Assembly: GCF_002257585.1 (NCBI RefSeq)
Contig: NZ_CP022743.1
Coordinates: 5,237,340 to 5,301,339, forward strand
Direction: 5' to 3'
DNA length: 64,000 nucleotides
Origin: Mucilaginibacter xinganensis
GTDB lineage: Bacteria; Bacteroidota; Bacteroidia; Sphingobacteriales; Sphingobacteriaceae
Shown here: positions 17,439 to 26,873 of the stretch, piece by piece
Numbering within the stretch: the stretch's first letter is position 1
How the letters are laid out: every line of letters starts with the position of its first letter
The notes under the pieces: generated by a model
The model's database searches: none
Told to the model about the DNA's origin: nothing
Seen by the model: only the letters and a program-made list of their open reading frames with translations
Translations under genes and position numbers: made by a program

Positions 17439-18367
17439 TTGCCTTTAAACAGGGGATATAATTTATAGATAAAATCTTTATGAAAAGCGCTTCCCCCGCC
17501 ATAAACATAATGTTCGCTTGTTATTTTATTGCCTAAAAACATCTCCTTACGGGCCAGGTCATACTGTTTTGGCAAACCTAAAAAGTTGCCTTTCTCGCTG
17601 GCGAACATAGCCAGTAGTGTTTGCTCCAGGTGCCATGATTCCGTTTTATACAGGTTGCCCTCCATTACTTTATTTATAAAAGGGAAAAAGTGTTCATCAA
17701 AATTATGCAGCAGTAATCCGGAGTTAAAAAGGTCTATCATTGGCGAGGTAAGATACCGGCCCAGCGTGTCGTCATCAAAAGTATATGAGTTATTTACATC
17801 CCGGTTATAACAGCCGTTGTAATTACGTTTTTCAACTACTTCCAGTATTTCATCGGGCCTCGAAAAAAAAAGCACATCCGAATCAATATGCAATAAATAG
17901 GCTGTTGTTTTTTCTACGATCATGTCAAATAACTTGATTGATAAAAAAAATACCTCCCTTAATTGCGTGCAATTTTCCAGCCCCTTCGATTCCAGCAATG
18001 CTTTAACCTTTTTATTTTCATCAACCCTTAAAAATATCTTAATCCCCGGAAACATTTTTTTCAGGAAACTGATCTCTTTGTCAGTAAGCGTTCCGTCTTC
18101 ATGGTAATGCAGGTAAACATCCTTGTTCCAGAAACAAAAACTGTAAAGAGCGGCTACCGATTCGTAGAAATTTTTTTTACTGGAAACCGTGGCTAACGTA
18201 AGGCTGGCGCTTTCGGGCTTTAAAACAATAGGCGGCAGTGACCGAACTTTTCTTTTCAGGAGGCTGCGGTAGGTTAGCTTTTTTGTTTTTTCAGATACCC
18301 GGGTGTAATAACTGGTGTTACTAAACTGAAGCTCGTACTTTATTTTATTTATGATCTTTTTAATCAT
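17435..18367 (-). CDS. GT8-like/DxD glycosyltransferase
   Basis: This protein of about 310 residues has a GT-A-like core. The metal-binding motif LHIDSDVLFF lies near residue 168, followed by FNSGLLLHN and HLEQTLLAMFA, the order seen in GT8-type and related nucleotide-sugar transferases. The N-terminal 55 residues are basic and may contact the membrane. An ATG at 18367 is preferred over a TTG at 18376 because it overlaps the upstream stop by only eight bases. Exact family is uncertain, and the sugar donor is unknown. Confidence 0.78.
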   Translation of the reverse strand: MIKKIINKIKYELQFSNTSYYTRVSEKTKKLTYRSLLKRKVRSLPPIVLKPESASLTLATVSSKKNFYESVAALYSFCFWNKDVYLHYHEDGTLTDKEISFLKKMFPGIKIFLRVDENKKVKALLESKGLENCTQLREVFFLSIKLFDMIVEKTTAYLLHIDSDVLFFSRPDEILEVVEKRNYNGCYNRDVNNSYTFDDDTLGRYLTSPMIDLFNSGLLLHNFDEHFFPFINKVMEGNLYKTESWHLEQTLLAMFASEKGNFLGLPKQYDLARKEMFLGNKITSEHYVYGGGSAFHKDFIYKLYPLFKGK

Positions 18368-19388
18368 GGTAATCAAACAGTGAAAGGTACCTGGCAGCTA
18401 TTTTAGTAACATTGAATTTTTGCGCTGCTGCCGCTCTGCATTTCTCCCGGTCAATTTCCTTCAAAAGCGGAATCTTGTTGGTCATTTGCGCTTCGTCTTC
18501 TACTATAAATCCGGTTATGCCATTATTCACAACCTCGGGAACCGAGCCCCGGTTAAACGCAATTACCGGAGTACCGCAGGCCATTGCTTCAACCATCACC
18601 ATCCCGAAGGGTTCATCCCACTCAATAGGAAACAATAGTGCTTTAGCCTGCCCCAGGTAGAGATTTTTTTCCTCATCGTTTAAGGCCCCCAGATAAATAA
18701 CCTGTTTGCCATCAATCAAAGGCTCAATTTGCTGTTTATAGTACGCCAAATTATCTGCCGTTTCAGGAATATTACCTGCTATCCACAAAGTATTAGCTGT
18801 ACGCTTAGCTATTTTTATAGCTGTATGTGCCCCCTTCACTTTGTCTAAACGGCCCAAAAACATTAAAGGCGAATCATGGTCAACCCGGGCATTTACCCGG
18901 TACTTTGAAAAGTCAATAGCGTTGTAAACCGTTTTCCAGCTCCCCGCAACGTTCCCTGTGGATACGCAATAGTTACTGCAGGCCGTGAAGATCAGGTTAC
19001 GGTTAGGCAGGCTGGTAACAATTTTTATTCCTTTGGTGCTCACCGGCCGCCCATAGGTCATTATTTTTTTTACGGGTGCGTTTAAAACAGGCAACAGGTA
19101 AACCAACCGTCCAAAATTATGGATCAGGTCAAAATCGTTCCGGCGTTTGTAAAGAAAAGCCCAGGCTTGCAGCAGTTCCTTACTTTTTTGAGCAGATGAT
19201 CTCTCCAGGTTGTTTACACCGAAAGCATAACACTCACCCGGGATGTGGGAACCGGGACCTGCCAATAAACTTACCTCGTGCCCTTGTCTTTTATATTCTT
19301 CCGCAAACATGTGTACCAATCGCTCATGCCCGCCGTATAGCGGTGGCGGTACAGGTATACCCGGATCCATGATCAGTAATATCTTCAA
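18360..19388 (-). CDS. GT4 glycosyltransferase
   Basis: This 342-residue GT4 enzyme begins LLIMDPGIPVPPPLYGGHERLV, the acceptor-domain loop with GG. It has LMFLGRLDKVKGAHTAIKIA as first donor-domain strand and ALLFPIEWDEPFGMVMVEAMACGTPV as the E-x7-E donor site. The closest style is the GDP-mannose/UDP-glucose transferases of EPS loci. Start is TTG at 19388-19386 with a TTGA overlap; the next in-frame ATG (7th codon) would remove the first beta strand, so TTG is the better choice. Confidence 0.9.
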   Translation of the reverse strand: MKILLIMDPGIPVPPPLYGGHERLVHMFAEEYKRQGHEVSLLAGPGSHIPGECYAFGVNNLERSSAQKSKELLQAWAFLYKRRNDFDLIHNFGRLVYLLPVLNAPVKKIMTYGRPVSTKGIKIVTSLPNRNLIFTACSNYCVSTGNVAGSWKTVYNAIDFSKYRVNARVDHDSPLMFLGRLDKVKGAHTAIKIAKRTANTLWIAGNIPETADNLAYYKQQIEPLIDGKQVIYLGALNDEEKNLYLGQAKALLFPIEWDEPFGMVMVEAMACGTPVIAFNRGSVPEVVNNGITGFIVEDEAQMTNKIPLLKEIDREKCRAAAAQKFNVTKIAARYLSLFDYHD

Positions 19389-20374
19389 GCTATTTCTTTT
19401 TCAACCCCATTAAAAATCTGTAGGTATCTTTCTGCGGAGCGTTCAAGCGTCAGGTTATTTAAAATGAATTGACGGGGCTTAAACTTGTCGCGCATACTTA
19501 AAAACGTATCAAGCTGCTTTTCAAATTCGGAGATCTCCTTAAACTTCAGTCCGCAGCTTTCATGCCAGTAAGGAACGGAGCTCACCGGCGCATACTTTAC
19601 CTTTTCAGGGTAGTAGTAGGGGTCCTGCCAAAAACCGCCCCGGTCCCACGCAAGTATGGGCGTATCTGTAGCCAATATCTGCTGATAGGCCAATCCCTGT
19701 GTTTCATGTTCACACAAAAATATCACGGCCTTACTATCTGCAATTTTTTCCTGCAATTCGCTATGGGTATAACTGCCATAGCGCACAAACGTATAGTTTA
19801 GCTTATGCTGGTCTAAAATCTTCAATATAGGATCAATCAGCGTTTTTCCGAATGTATCGCGTTGCCAGCGGATCTTATCGTATATGAGGAAGTCTGTGCT
19901 TTTCTGCCCCGCATACGGCGTCCATTTTTCTGTATCAATGCCAACCGGCCAGGCTATGGCTTTGCTGCCATACCATGGGCGGCACATCTCTGCCATCCAG
20001 TCGCCCGGCACTAAAAACCGCTTCACATTAGGATACTTTTCAAAAAGATCAGGGCATTCAATGGGGTGCGAATAAACCCCGGCGCCAAAAATCACCGGAT
20101 TTTCCCATTTTCGCTCAAACAGCAACTGGGGCTTTCCTATAATACAGGCAATCTCTTCCGGATGCTTTTTGATATATGCGAAATCATTAAAACGATAGGG
20201 CACGTTTATTTTATCCAGCCCCTTCATTAGCTCCAAAGCTACCATCATTACTCCGCCCGGCCGCTGTTTACCGCGCACCATCCTTCTGATCCAGCGCCTC
20301 GGGTACCGGTCAAACTTTATCCAGCGGTCGGGGTCCGGTTCTTCATAAAAAATATTCAGGGCCTTGCTGCTCAA
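19385..20374 (-). CDS. Putative GT-B glycosyltransferase
   Basis: This 329-residue protein lacks a standard E-x7-E motif. It shows a GT-B-like second half, including RFLVPGDWM, WPVGIDTEKW, SKAVIFLCEHETQGLAYQQIL and PILAWDRGG, where the HETQGLAYQQ segment occupies the donor-site position of GT4/GT1 enzymes. The N-terminus is rich in Arg and Lys (RWIKFDRYPRRWIRRMVRGK). Start is TTG at 20374-20372, overlapping the upstream TGA as TTGA. Its place in the run of glycosyltransferases supports the call. Confidence 0.78.
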   Translation of the reverse strand: MSSKALNIFYEEPDPDRWIKFDRYPRRWIRRMVRGKQRPGGVMMVALELMKGLDKINVPYRFNDFAYIKKHPEEIACIIGKPQLLFERKWENPVIFGAGVYSHPIECPDLFEKYPNVKRFLVPGDWMAEMCRPWYGSKAIAWPVGIDTEKWTPYAGQKSTDFLIYDKIRWQRDTFGKTLIDPILKILDQHKLNYTFVRYGSYTHSELQEKIADSKAVIFLCEHETQGLAYQQILATDTPILAWDRGGFWQDPYYYPEKVKYAPVSSVPYWHESCGLKFKEISEFEKQLDTFLSMRDKFKPRQFILNNLTLERSAERYLQIFNGVEKEIA

Positions 20375-21306
20375 CGTAACAAAAATTTCCGGCGAAGCCT
20401 TAACAGCTTTTCTGTATTAACAAAACCAAGCTTCTGATAACACTTGCCTAACAAGCCGGGCTCCGGTGCTTTAAATTCTGGGTTGAGCGCTCTTATCCAG
20501 TTAACAAGCCGGGCAGCCTCACCCAAATCATAAATGGCAATCCAGTGGGCCAGTGGCCAAAGTATATTTATTGCGGCATTGATGCGTCGGGGGGTAAGTT
20601 TTCCACTGGTGCGTAACTTGTTTAATATATTTTTATAGAGGCCCAGGTGCTGTGAATTCTGCAGGTGTTGTTTTACACCACTGCTAATTTGTAACCTGTC
20701 ATGATGGGCCACGCGGTGTATAAGCGCAGCACCCTTATGCGCTGCAACCTTAGGTTCCTTTAAAGCTACCTCCAGTATAAAAAACCTGTCATCTCTTAAT
20801 GCAAATTCCTGCCGGTGGGTTATATCCGTGATAAAATCTTTTTTAAACAAAAATGCTGAGTAGTGCGACCCGTCCCCTTCACCCAACTGCCGGGCTATAA
20901 AATCGTCCGTATCAGCCCAGGGCTGGACTTTTAGTATTTGCCCCTCCCGCTCAAATAATTGGTAGCCGCTTACTACTATATCGGCAAAGCCTGCTTCGGC
21001 CAGCTCAAATTGTTGGTCGTTAGCCCCCTGGCTTATCAGGTCATCCGAATCTAAAAAACGGATATACTTTCCTTTGGCTATTTCAAATGCCTTATTTACT
21101 GCAACACATTTACCTGAATTGGGCTGGCTTAATATCACCAGGTCGTTTTGGCGGGCCAGCCAAGTCGCTGTTCCATCACTGCTGCCATCATCAATAACAA
21201 TTATTTCTACCCGGCACTTATTATTTCTGCAACTGTCAATTGTTTGCGGCAAACTCCACAAACGGTTATATGCAGGTATAATAATTGAAATATCCATTGC
21301 AGCCAT
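20371..21306 (-). CDS. GT2 glycosyltransferase
   Basis: This 311-residue GT-A enzyme begins ISIIIPAYNRLWSLPQTI and carries VIDDGSSDGT (nucleotide site), the conserved N-SGK segment and the DxD-like RFLDSDDL near residue 85. The C-terminal 80 residues are helical and basic. It is expected to be cytoplasmic or membrane-associated. The ATG shares a base with the upstream stop (TGATG). Another ATG three codons later is equally possible. Confidence 0.9.
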   Translation of the reverse strand: MAAMDISIIIPAYNRLWSLPQTIDSCRNNKCRVEIIVIDDGSSDGTATWLARQNDLVILSQPNSGKCVAVNKAFEIAKGKYIRFLDSDDLISQGANDQQFELAEAGFADIVVSGYQLFEREGQILKVQPWADTDDFIARQLGEGDGSHYSAFLFKKDFITDITHRQEFALRDDRFFILEVALKEPKVAAHKGAALIHRVAHHDRLQISSGVKQHLQNSQHLGLYKNILNKLRTSGKLTPRRINAAINILWPLAHWIAIYDLGEAARLVNWIRALNPEFKAPEPGLLGKCYQKLGFVNTEKLLRLRRKFLLR

Positions 21307-22277
21307 CAGGTAATTATGCGGTCTGAACTTTTAATTTTCCTTACTCCAAAAAGTCTGTGGTAGGTACTTCTGAAAGTATTCTTAAAAAACAATTTTAACC
21401 GTTCAGGATATTCTATCCTGATTAAACTTCTTAAATTATCCAGCTGCGTCAATTTATCATCGGCTGCTTTTTCAAGCCTGAAAACTTCGCGCCGGTAGGG
21501 ATAATGCAAGGTGTACTCCCCTAAAAAATGCACTATAAGCGGGTGCACTTTTTCAAACGGATACCATGCCCTGTGTTCAGGGTGTGGTAACGGGGGGTTA
21601 ACCAAAAGTGTATTTCCTTTTATTATATCTATTTGATATTTGCCCGGGCATGCCAGCGGGTCGCTCATTATACTGCCATCGTCAATTAGTGGCTTCATAC
21701 CTTCCAGCTGCATGGCCAACGCCATGATCACTTCATCATTCGGCCGGTTTCGCAGCCGCACAAAACCAATTTCATCATACTGTTTTTCAATCAGGCGCGC
21801 GCGCTCATAAACCCGGGCAGCGGCATCGCCATTTTCGAGGTAATAAAGTCCGCCGTTAAATTTGGGCAAGTGCGGCACATCAAATCTTTTACATACCGCG
21901 TTGATATCGCCAAACCATTCGCCGGATGAAATATAGTTGCCCACCACGGCCACCTGCATTCCCTTAAACCGATCGAACAACGATGAAAGGTCCCCGAAGA
22001 TCAGGCAGTCACTATCAATAAACAGCGTTTGACCCTGGGGTGCAACTTTATCTAAAAATAACTTGGTTGAAAAGCCCTCGCCAAGTTCGCCGGGCCTTAT
22101 GGTTTTAATTTCGGCGCTAAACGCCACATCTTCGGGCAATAATTCGGGGCTGTCTGTTACTATGCAAAAAGTGATCTCCGCATTGGTATTCCACCGGTAA
22201 AATGACCTTGCCAAATTAACAGCCAGGTTAATATACAATGGTTTGCCTGTTGCTATGGTTAAAACAGTTTTTTTCAA
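21306..22277 (-). CDS. DxD-type nucleotide-sugar glycosyltransferase (paralogue of 27784-28701)
   Basis: This 323-residue protein has a GT-A-like layout. It begins VLTIATGKPLYINLAVNLAR, has TLFIDSDCLIFGD (DxD metal site) near residue 92, KFNGGLYYLENGDAA near 140, RNRPNDEVIMALAMQL near 180 and LIVHFLGEYTLHYPYRRE near 252. The same blocks in the same order occur in 27784-28701, so the two are paralogues. Both lie directly downstream of a paralogous GT2. Start is TTG at 22277-22275 with a TTGA overlap. The family is not one I can name with certainty. Confidence 0.8.
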   Translation of the reverse strand: MKKTVLTIATGKPLYINLAVNLARSFYRWNTNAEITFCIVTDSPELLPEDVAFSAEIKTIRPGELGEGFSTKLFLDKVAPQGQTLFIDSDCLIFGDLSSLFDRFKGMQVAVVGNYISSGEWFGDINAVCKRFDVPHLPKFNGGLYYLENGDAAARVYERARLIEKQYDEIGFVRLRNRPNDEVIMALAMQLEGMKPLIDDGSIMSDPLACPGKYQIDIIKGNTLLVNPPLPHPEHRAWYPFEKVHPLIVHFLGEYTLHYPYRREVFRLEKAADDKLTQLDNLRSLIRIEYPERLKLFFKNTFRSTYHRLFGVRKIKSSDRIIT

Positions 22278-23290
22278 CCCGCTGCTATCGCCTTTCTAAA
22301 TTTTTCACTAATGGTACGGTAATATCTTTCAATGTCCGAATTCAATTTAACAATAGCTGCTAAACGTCCCTTTGCGTGGTTAACATTCACTCTGCCAATA
22401 AACTTTTTTAACGAGTCCCCTTTTTTGAGCGTGTTAACCAGGCTGATCAAATAAATATTCAGGCTGATGGCCAACGTCCAGCCCCATGTTTTCTTAAACC
22501 ATGGAAGCGTTGGGTTAAATAGCCATGAATACGGACGATGCAGGATATTGCAGTACCCAAACTGGTAAACAAGGTTAAGAAGATACTTATCGGTAAGCCT
22601 GTTTTTGGGTATAAAGTGGTAAAATTTCAAATCCTCGCTGTAAGCTATATCAAAGTTCAGCAGCTTAATAGCATAACACACCTCTACATCGCCGCCCGAA
22701 CTCAACTTATCGCTGAGCCTGTCCGTTGCGATAGGTGTAAAATCCATTGCTTTAAGTTGCTCCAGTACTGATTTTCTTACTACTGAGCCAGCGCCGTAGA
22801 CATAAGGGCTGTCCCCTTCAATTACCCCGTTGTGGCTGCTTTGTGCACCAGTAGCGTAGTTGCCGCTGTAAGTGCCGAACCATTCCGGTGGCTCTATTTC
22901 AGGCTTAGGAATTCCGCATCCACCAATAATACCCCAGTTCGGGTGGCTTTCCAAAAGGTTATAAGCGCTATTTACGTAGCTGTCAAAAAGCCAGTTATCA
23001 TCGTCACAAAATATAATAGAATCATACATTGACTCCGCCACGCCTTTTTCGCGGGCAAAGCTCAGCCCGGCAACAGGCTGGTCAACCACTTTAAACCCAA
23101 CACCAGGGAGTTTGTATTTAACCCATTCTTCGGCAGCAAACTGTGCAGTATTATCGGCCGAACTATTATTTACTACAATTAGTTCCCATTGAATATGGTC
23201 CGGAACTTTTTGAAGCGCGATATATAACAATGTTTCAGGCAACCGCAAAGCGCTGTTATAACAACAAATTATTACCGAAACACCTTTCAT
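22274..23290 (-). CDS. GT2 glycosyltransferase (paralogue of 28701-29705)
   Basis: This 338-residue GT2 begins VSVIICCYNSALRLPETL and has VNNSSADNT, GLSFAREKG and IIFCDDDNW (the acidic metal site, DDD) near residue 95, then YVYGAGSVVRKSVLE and SSGGDVEVCYAIKL. These blocks match 28701-29705 closely. A hydrophobic stretch near residues 270-285 suggests membrane association. ATGA overlaps with the fucosyltransferase-like gene upstream indicate coupled translation. Confidence 0.9.
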   Translation of the reverse strand: MKGVSVIICCYNSALRLPETLLYIALQKVPDHIQWELIVVNNSSADNTAQFAAEEWVKYKLPGVGFKVVDQPVAGLSFAREKGVAESMYDSIIFCDDDNWLFDSYVNSAYNLLESHPNWGIIGGCGIPKPEIEPPEWFGTYSGNYATGAQSSHNGVIEGDSPYVYGAGSVVRKSVLEQLKAMDFTPIATDRLSDKLSSGGDVEVCYAIKLLNFDIAYSEDLKFYHFIPKNRLTDKYLLNLVYQFGYCNILHRPYSWLFNPTLPWFKKTWGWTLAISLNIYLISLVNTLKKGDSLKKFIGRVNVNHAKGRLAAIVKLNSDIERYYRTISEKFRKAIAAG

Positions 23291-24240
23291 TTATTAAGCC
23301 TTTGTTGCAGTTGCTGGTATAATTTCCGCAACCTGTAATTGCTATAATAGGTTTCATGGCCGTTTACAGTGCAGCGCTTATTAATGCTATTCGCATCATC
23401 TAATTTTGATACAACATTGCAAAGTGCCGGGAACAACTGGTATTTTTTAAGGAATAGCAGTTTTTGATCAATCAACGTGTCCTCAAGCTCCGCCCAGGGG
23501 GCTTCTTCCAACAGCTTTTCAATAGTTAATATACTCGCCTTGTAATCTTCAATATCAATCTGCACCAGCGAAGCCGGCGCAAAATAATTTGTAATGTCAG
23601 GGGCGCCATAATAAATTGGCATAGTATGGGCCAGGTAGCATTCCGTTATTTTTTCGGTAAAATAACCGGGTATCGCTGAATTCTCTATCGCTAGTGAGTA
23701 CTTATAAGGCGCTAAAGCATCCCACTTATCATCAATGGGGTTAAAGCCGCGTCCAAACACATCAATCCTGTCCTTAAAATGCCCTATCATTTTATTAACA
23801 AAAGAGAAGCGTTTTTTGTGCCCGCTTAAAATGGTAAGATCGGAACACACCACCGACAGCGTTTTAGTTTTGGGGATCTTTATTTGATTATTGACTTCCG
23901 CAAACGACTTACTTAGCTGCCACTGATTAATTTCGTGCGTGTTTATTATGTTCCGGTGTTGCAGATCGTCCCGGCAGGTTATAACATAATTGAACTGGTT
24001 TAAAAATTTTTGATTAAACTGTTTTCCTTCATGCGCCTCATCTGTCATATAAATTACGTTCGAAGGCGGGCATTTAACAGTCATTTTTTCAAACTCGTGC
24101 GGAATATCGCCCCAAACTATCCAGTAATCACAAACATCGCAATTGTTATCAATTTCAAATCTATAGTCAACTATACCCGGATCAAGCTGACTCTTTAAAA
24201 AGTCGTGCCGCCAGGGCGTAGTAAGTTTAATTACTTTCAT
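23287..24240 (-). CDS. GT10 alpha-1,3-fucosyltransferase-like
   Basis: This 317-residue protein carries the GT10 signature near residues 181-215: YKYSLAIENS, then PGYFTEKITECYLAHTMPIYYGAPD. This matches the alpha-1,3/4-fucosyltransferase motif with the catalytic and GDP-binding residues E-N-S and TEK. The N-terminal half is divergent, as usual for acceptor domains. It would transfer fucose, or a related 6-deoxy sugar, from a GDP-sugar. It lies between a methyltransferase and a GT2 with ATGA overlaps on both sides. A second GT10 is at 25866-26873. Confidence 0.88.
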   Translation of the reverse strand: MKVIKLTTPWRHDFLKSQLDPGIVDYRFEIDNNCDVCDYWIVWGDIPHEFEKMTVKCPPSNVIYMTDEAHEGKQFNQKFLNQFNYVITCRDDLQHRNIINTHEINQWQLSKSFAEVNNQIKIPKTKTLSVVCSDLTILSGHKKRFSFVNKMIGHFKDRIDVFGRGFNPIDDKWDALAPYKYSLAIENSAIPGYFTEKITECYLAHTMPIYYGAPDITNYFAPASLVQIDIEDYKASILTIEKLLEEAPWAELEDTLIDQKLLFLKKYQLFPALCNVVSKLDDANSINKRCTVNGHETYYSNYRLRKLYQQLQQRLNK

Positions 24241-24830
24241 GCAGATGTTGGAACTATTCTGATGATATCCCTTTTTACAGACAGTTCCCGCTTTACTTTA
24301 CTTTTTTTCAGCATATTTTTTAACGTCCTTATTGCAGGATAATCATCTGTACCGTTAAAAAACCTGGCGTCATCTATTAAAATCACATGCGGTAATTCCG
24401 AATTAAAGATTAACTCCAGTTCGCTTACAACAGGCGTATTTAGGTCGCCTTTGGCTGTTTTTATATATTCATTATTATAGGTAAACTCTCCTGAGTAATG
24501 GCCATCCAGCCAAAACAACATGGGCTCCTTTACCTCTCGTAAAATATGCTCCAGTTCTACGTCGCTGCTGCCGTTAATGATTTTAACATTTTCATACGCC
24601 GAAAAACGGGCCTGCGCTCTTGATGCCAATTCCTCACTCAGTTCAATAGAATATAAAAATTTAAAATCTTTACGTAAACATTCTATGGTATCACCTAAAA
24701 AAGTACCCGTCTCCACAAATATTGATGGATTATATTTCTTTTTATATGACAGAATGATCGCTCGTTTTTCCTCATACTCCGGAATCACAACGTTTCGCCG
24801 GATAATATACCTGATTATTCTTTTTATCAT
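24237..24830 (-). CDS. SAM-dependent methyltransferase-like protein
   Basis: This 197-residue protein shows FVETGTFLGDTIECL (glycine-rich SAM loop, G-T-x-x-G), YSIELSEELASRA (acidic end of beta 2), FWLDGHYSG and HVILIDDARFF. The order and spacing are those of class I methyltransferases of the macrocin-O-methyltransferase/Methyltransf_24 style found in polysaccharide clusters. The ATG at 24830 is preceded by a 40-base gap to the GT2, one of the longer gaps in this part. The exact target is unknown. Confidence 0.78.
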   Translation of the reverse strand: MIKRIIRYIIRRNVVIPEYEEKRAIILSYKKKYNPSIFVETGTFLGDTIECLRKDFKFLYSIELSEELASRAQARFSAYENVKIINGSSDVELEHILREVKEPMLFWLDGHYSGEFTYNNEYIKTAKGDLNTPVVSELELIFNSELPHVILIDDARFFNGTDDYPAIRTLKNMLKKSKVKRELSVKRDIIRIVPTSA

Positions 24831-24870
24831 AATTGCTTTTTATTTGAACCTTTTTTGAAAGGTAAACTTT

Positions 24871-25866
24871 TTACATTTTGTACCTTAAATATGTTATAGT
24901 CCTTGCGAGCCGCCAGCCAAACAAGTTAGCTAACAGCGTGGTTAGCGGCCCGGCTTTATACTTTTTGCCGTTATATCCAAAAGCGGTGGCTTTCGCAATA
25001 GCCGTTTGGGATAGTTGCCGGTATTTTGGAAATGCGGCAACCCCAATTTCCCAATAATGCCTTGCAAAGATCCGTTCAAGAACCGGGTCATTTAATTTTG
25101 CCTTTAAATAACCATATTTAAGATCAACAGATAACAGCATGCTCTCAAAAGCGGCAAGACTTTTTTGACCCGACAGCGTGTTATTATGTTTATGCTTCCG
25201 ATAGTAATTGGTGCCTGCAGCGCTGTATCTAACCCCTTTGGAAGCCAGTAACACCCGGCAAAAAAATTCGCCGTCGTCATCGGGGCATCTAAACTCATTC
25301 CACATTCCGGCTTCGTCTATAAGCGCCCTGGGTGTTATCCAGGAATTGGGCTGAACCATGCTGCCGTACCCGGGCATCACCTCGTCACCGGCATGCAGTT
25401 TCAGCAAAAAATCTACCGGATTGTCGCTATCCTCACAAAACCAGTCATCATCTTTAAGCGCTATTTTGTGATAGTCTTCCCCATTTTCAAAGTGCACAAC
25501 GCGGCATAAACCTACATGGGTTAGTGACCCGTTTAAGCTGTTCATTTGCCCTTCAATCTTATCAGGGCTCAGCAAGTCGTCGGCATCCAAAAACTGGATG
25601 TATTTCCCTTTTGCTTCTCTTAAACCATAATTACGGGCTGCACTTGCCCCTTTATTCTCTTGTGTTAATACCTTTACATTTGCGGCGTTATATTGCGCAG
25701 CTATAGCCAGTGAATTGTCTGTTGAGCTATCATTGATAATAATAAGCTCCTTGTTGGGCCATGACTGATCAAGCGCTGATTGGATGGTATCAGCAATATA
25801 TGCTTCGGCATTGTACAGGGGAATAATAATAGAAACCAAAGGTTTAGAATTATCCACCTGATCCAT
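24871..25866 (-). CDS. GT2 glycosyltransferase
   Basis: This GT-A enzyme has VSIIIPLYNAEAYIADTI, INDSSTDNS, KGASAARNYG and IQFLDADDLLSPDK (DxDD metal site near residue 92). The frame allows an ATG at 25896, but the ATG at 25866 shares a base with the upstream TAA (TAATG) and gives the usual short lead before the first strand, so I chose it (331 residues). It follows the GT10 gene and would add a sugar next to the fucosylation step; that order is inferred. Confidence 0.9.
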   Translation of the reverse strand: MDQVDNSKPLVSIIIPLYNAEAYIADTIQSALDQSWPNKELIIINDSSTDNSLAIAAQYNAANVKVLTQENKGASAARNYGLREAKGKYIQFLDADDLLSPDKIEGQMNSLNGSLTHVGLCRVVHFENGEDYHKIALKDDDWFCEDSDNPVDFLLKLHAGDEVMPGYGSMVQPNSWITPRALIDEAGMWNEFRCPDDDGEFFCRVLLASKGVRYSAAGTNYYRKHKHNNTLSGQKSLAAFESMLLSVDLKYGYLKAKLNDPVLERIFARHYWEIGVAAFPKYRQLSQTAIAKATAFGYNGKKYKAGPLTTLLANLFGWRLARTITYLRYKM

Positions 25867-26873
25867 TAATCCTTTCCCGAGAAAATCGTTATCCATCTAG
25901 CTCTTAAGGAAACATTAGCCGGTGGGGTGTTCTTGTTAAACCATGGTTGTTTTAAATAATCCATGTATTTATCCGGGTCCTTATCCAACAATATTATCTG
26001 ATCTATCAATGGGCTAAAATCAAGCTTGTTAAACTGAAGTTTCATTTTCAGGTTTTTGCCAATTGATTTAAATTTCCGCTGCAGCCTCTGTTTGGGTGAT
26101 TTATAATACAGCGGTCTGATATCAGTAAAATTCAATTGTGATGCATTTTCTAAAAACTTAACCAGACTGGTATCATTGGTCCTGATAAAATCATTGGCGA
26201 ACAAAAAACTTTGTGTGTTAAATATTTCACTAACATTAGGGTCGCCACAGTAAACCGGCAAACTCCGGCAAAGCATAGCATCGTAAAGCTTTTCGGTTTG
26301 ATAGCCTGGATAAACGTAGTTTTCAAAAGCTATTGTAAACTTATATTGCGATAAAAACTGGTGCTTAACTGCCCATTTATCGCCTTTATACACCTTATCA
26401 ACAGATGGCATATTGTTCATGCTTTTGCCCGGGGCATCAACCTTTTTATATTTAGATAACTGCCTGAAAAATTCTTCCCGGTAAGGCACCGGTGCTGAAT
26501 AAAAAAAATTACAGAACCTGGTTTTCGATGCAAGAATCCGCTCCACATCCCAATCTTTCTTTACCAGGTCTTCCGGGTTTAAGTTGTGCCATTGAATACG
26601 TTTGTATTTGGCACTGTTTACTTCCTGTTCAGACGGAATCCCGAAGGCCCATTCGCAGCTCTCCAGGTCTGGAGTTATATTTTCGCAGAAATACCCGATC
26701 CTTACATACGGGCCGGGCGGAGGGACGTCATTACCATACGGTCCAAAAAATATGTAATCGGCATCCTCACTTTCAACAAAATCAAACTTATCCGCAACAA
26801 CATTCAATATATCATAAATCCCTGTGTGGTATAAAATGCCATTTTGAAATTTGATCTTTATTTTTTTTTTCAT
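25866..26873 (-). CDS. GT10 alpha-1,3-fucosyltransferase-like
   Basis: This 335-residue protein has the GT10 signature near residues 175-210: YKFTIAFENYVYPGYQTEKLYDAMLCRSLPVYCGDP split over the motif blocks AFEN, GYQTEK and PVYCGDPN. The N-terminal region (YIFFGPYGNDVPPPG) differs from the paralogue at 23287-24240, implying another acceptor. It starts directly at the base after the stop of the next upstream gene. Confidence 0.88.
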   Translation of the reverse strand: MKKKIKIKFQNGILYHTGIYDILNVVADKFDFVESEDADYIFFGPYGNDVPPPGPYVRIGYFCENITPDLESCEWAFGIPSEQEVNSAKYKRIQWHNLNPEDLVKKDWDVERILASKTRFCNFFYSAPVPYREEFFRQLSKYKKVDAPGKSMNNMPSVDKVYKGDKWAVKHQFLSQYKFTIAFENYVYPGYQTEKLYDAMLCRSLPVYCGDPNVSEIFNTQSFLFANDFIRTNDTSLVKFLENASQLNFTDIRPLYYKSPKQRLQRKFKSIGKNLKMKLQFNKLDFSPLIDQIILLDKDPDKYMDYLKQPWFNKNTPPANVSLRARWITIFSGKD

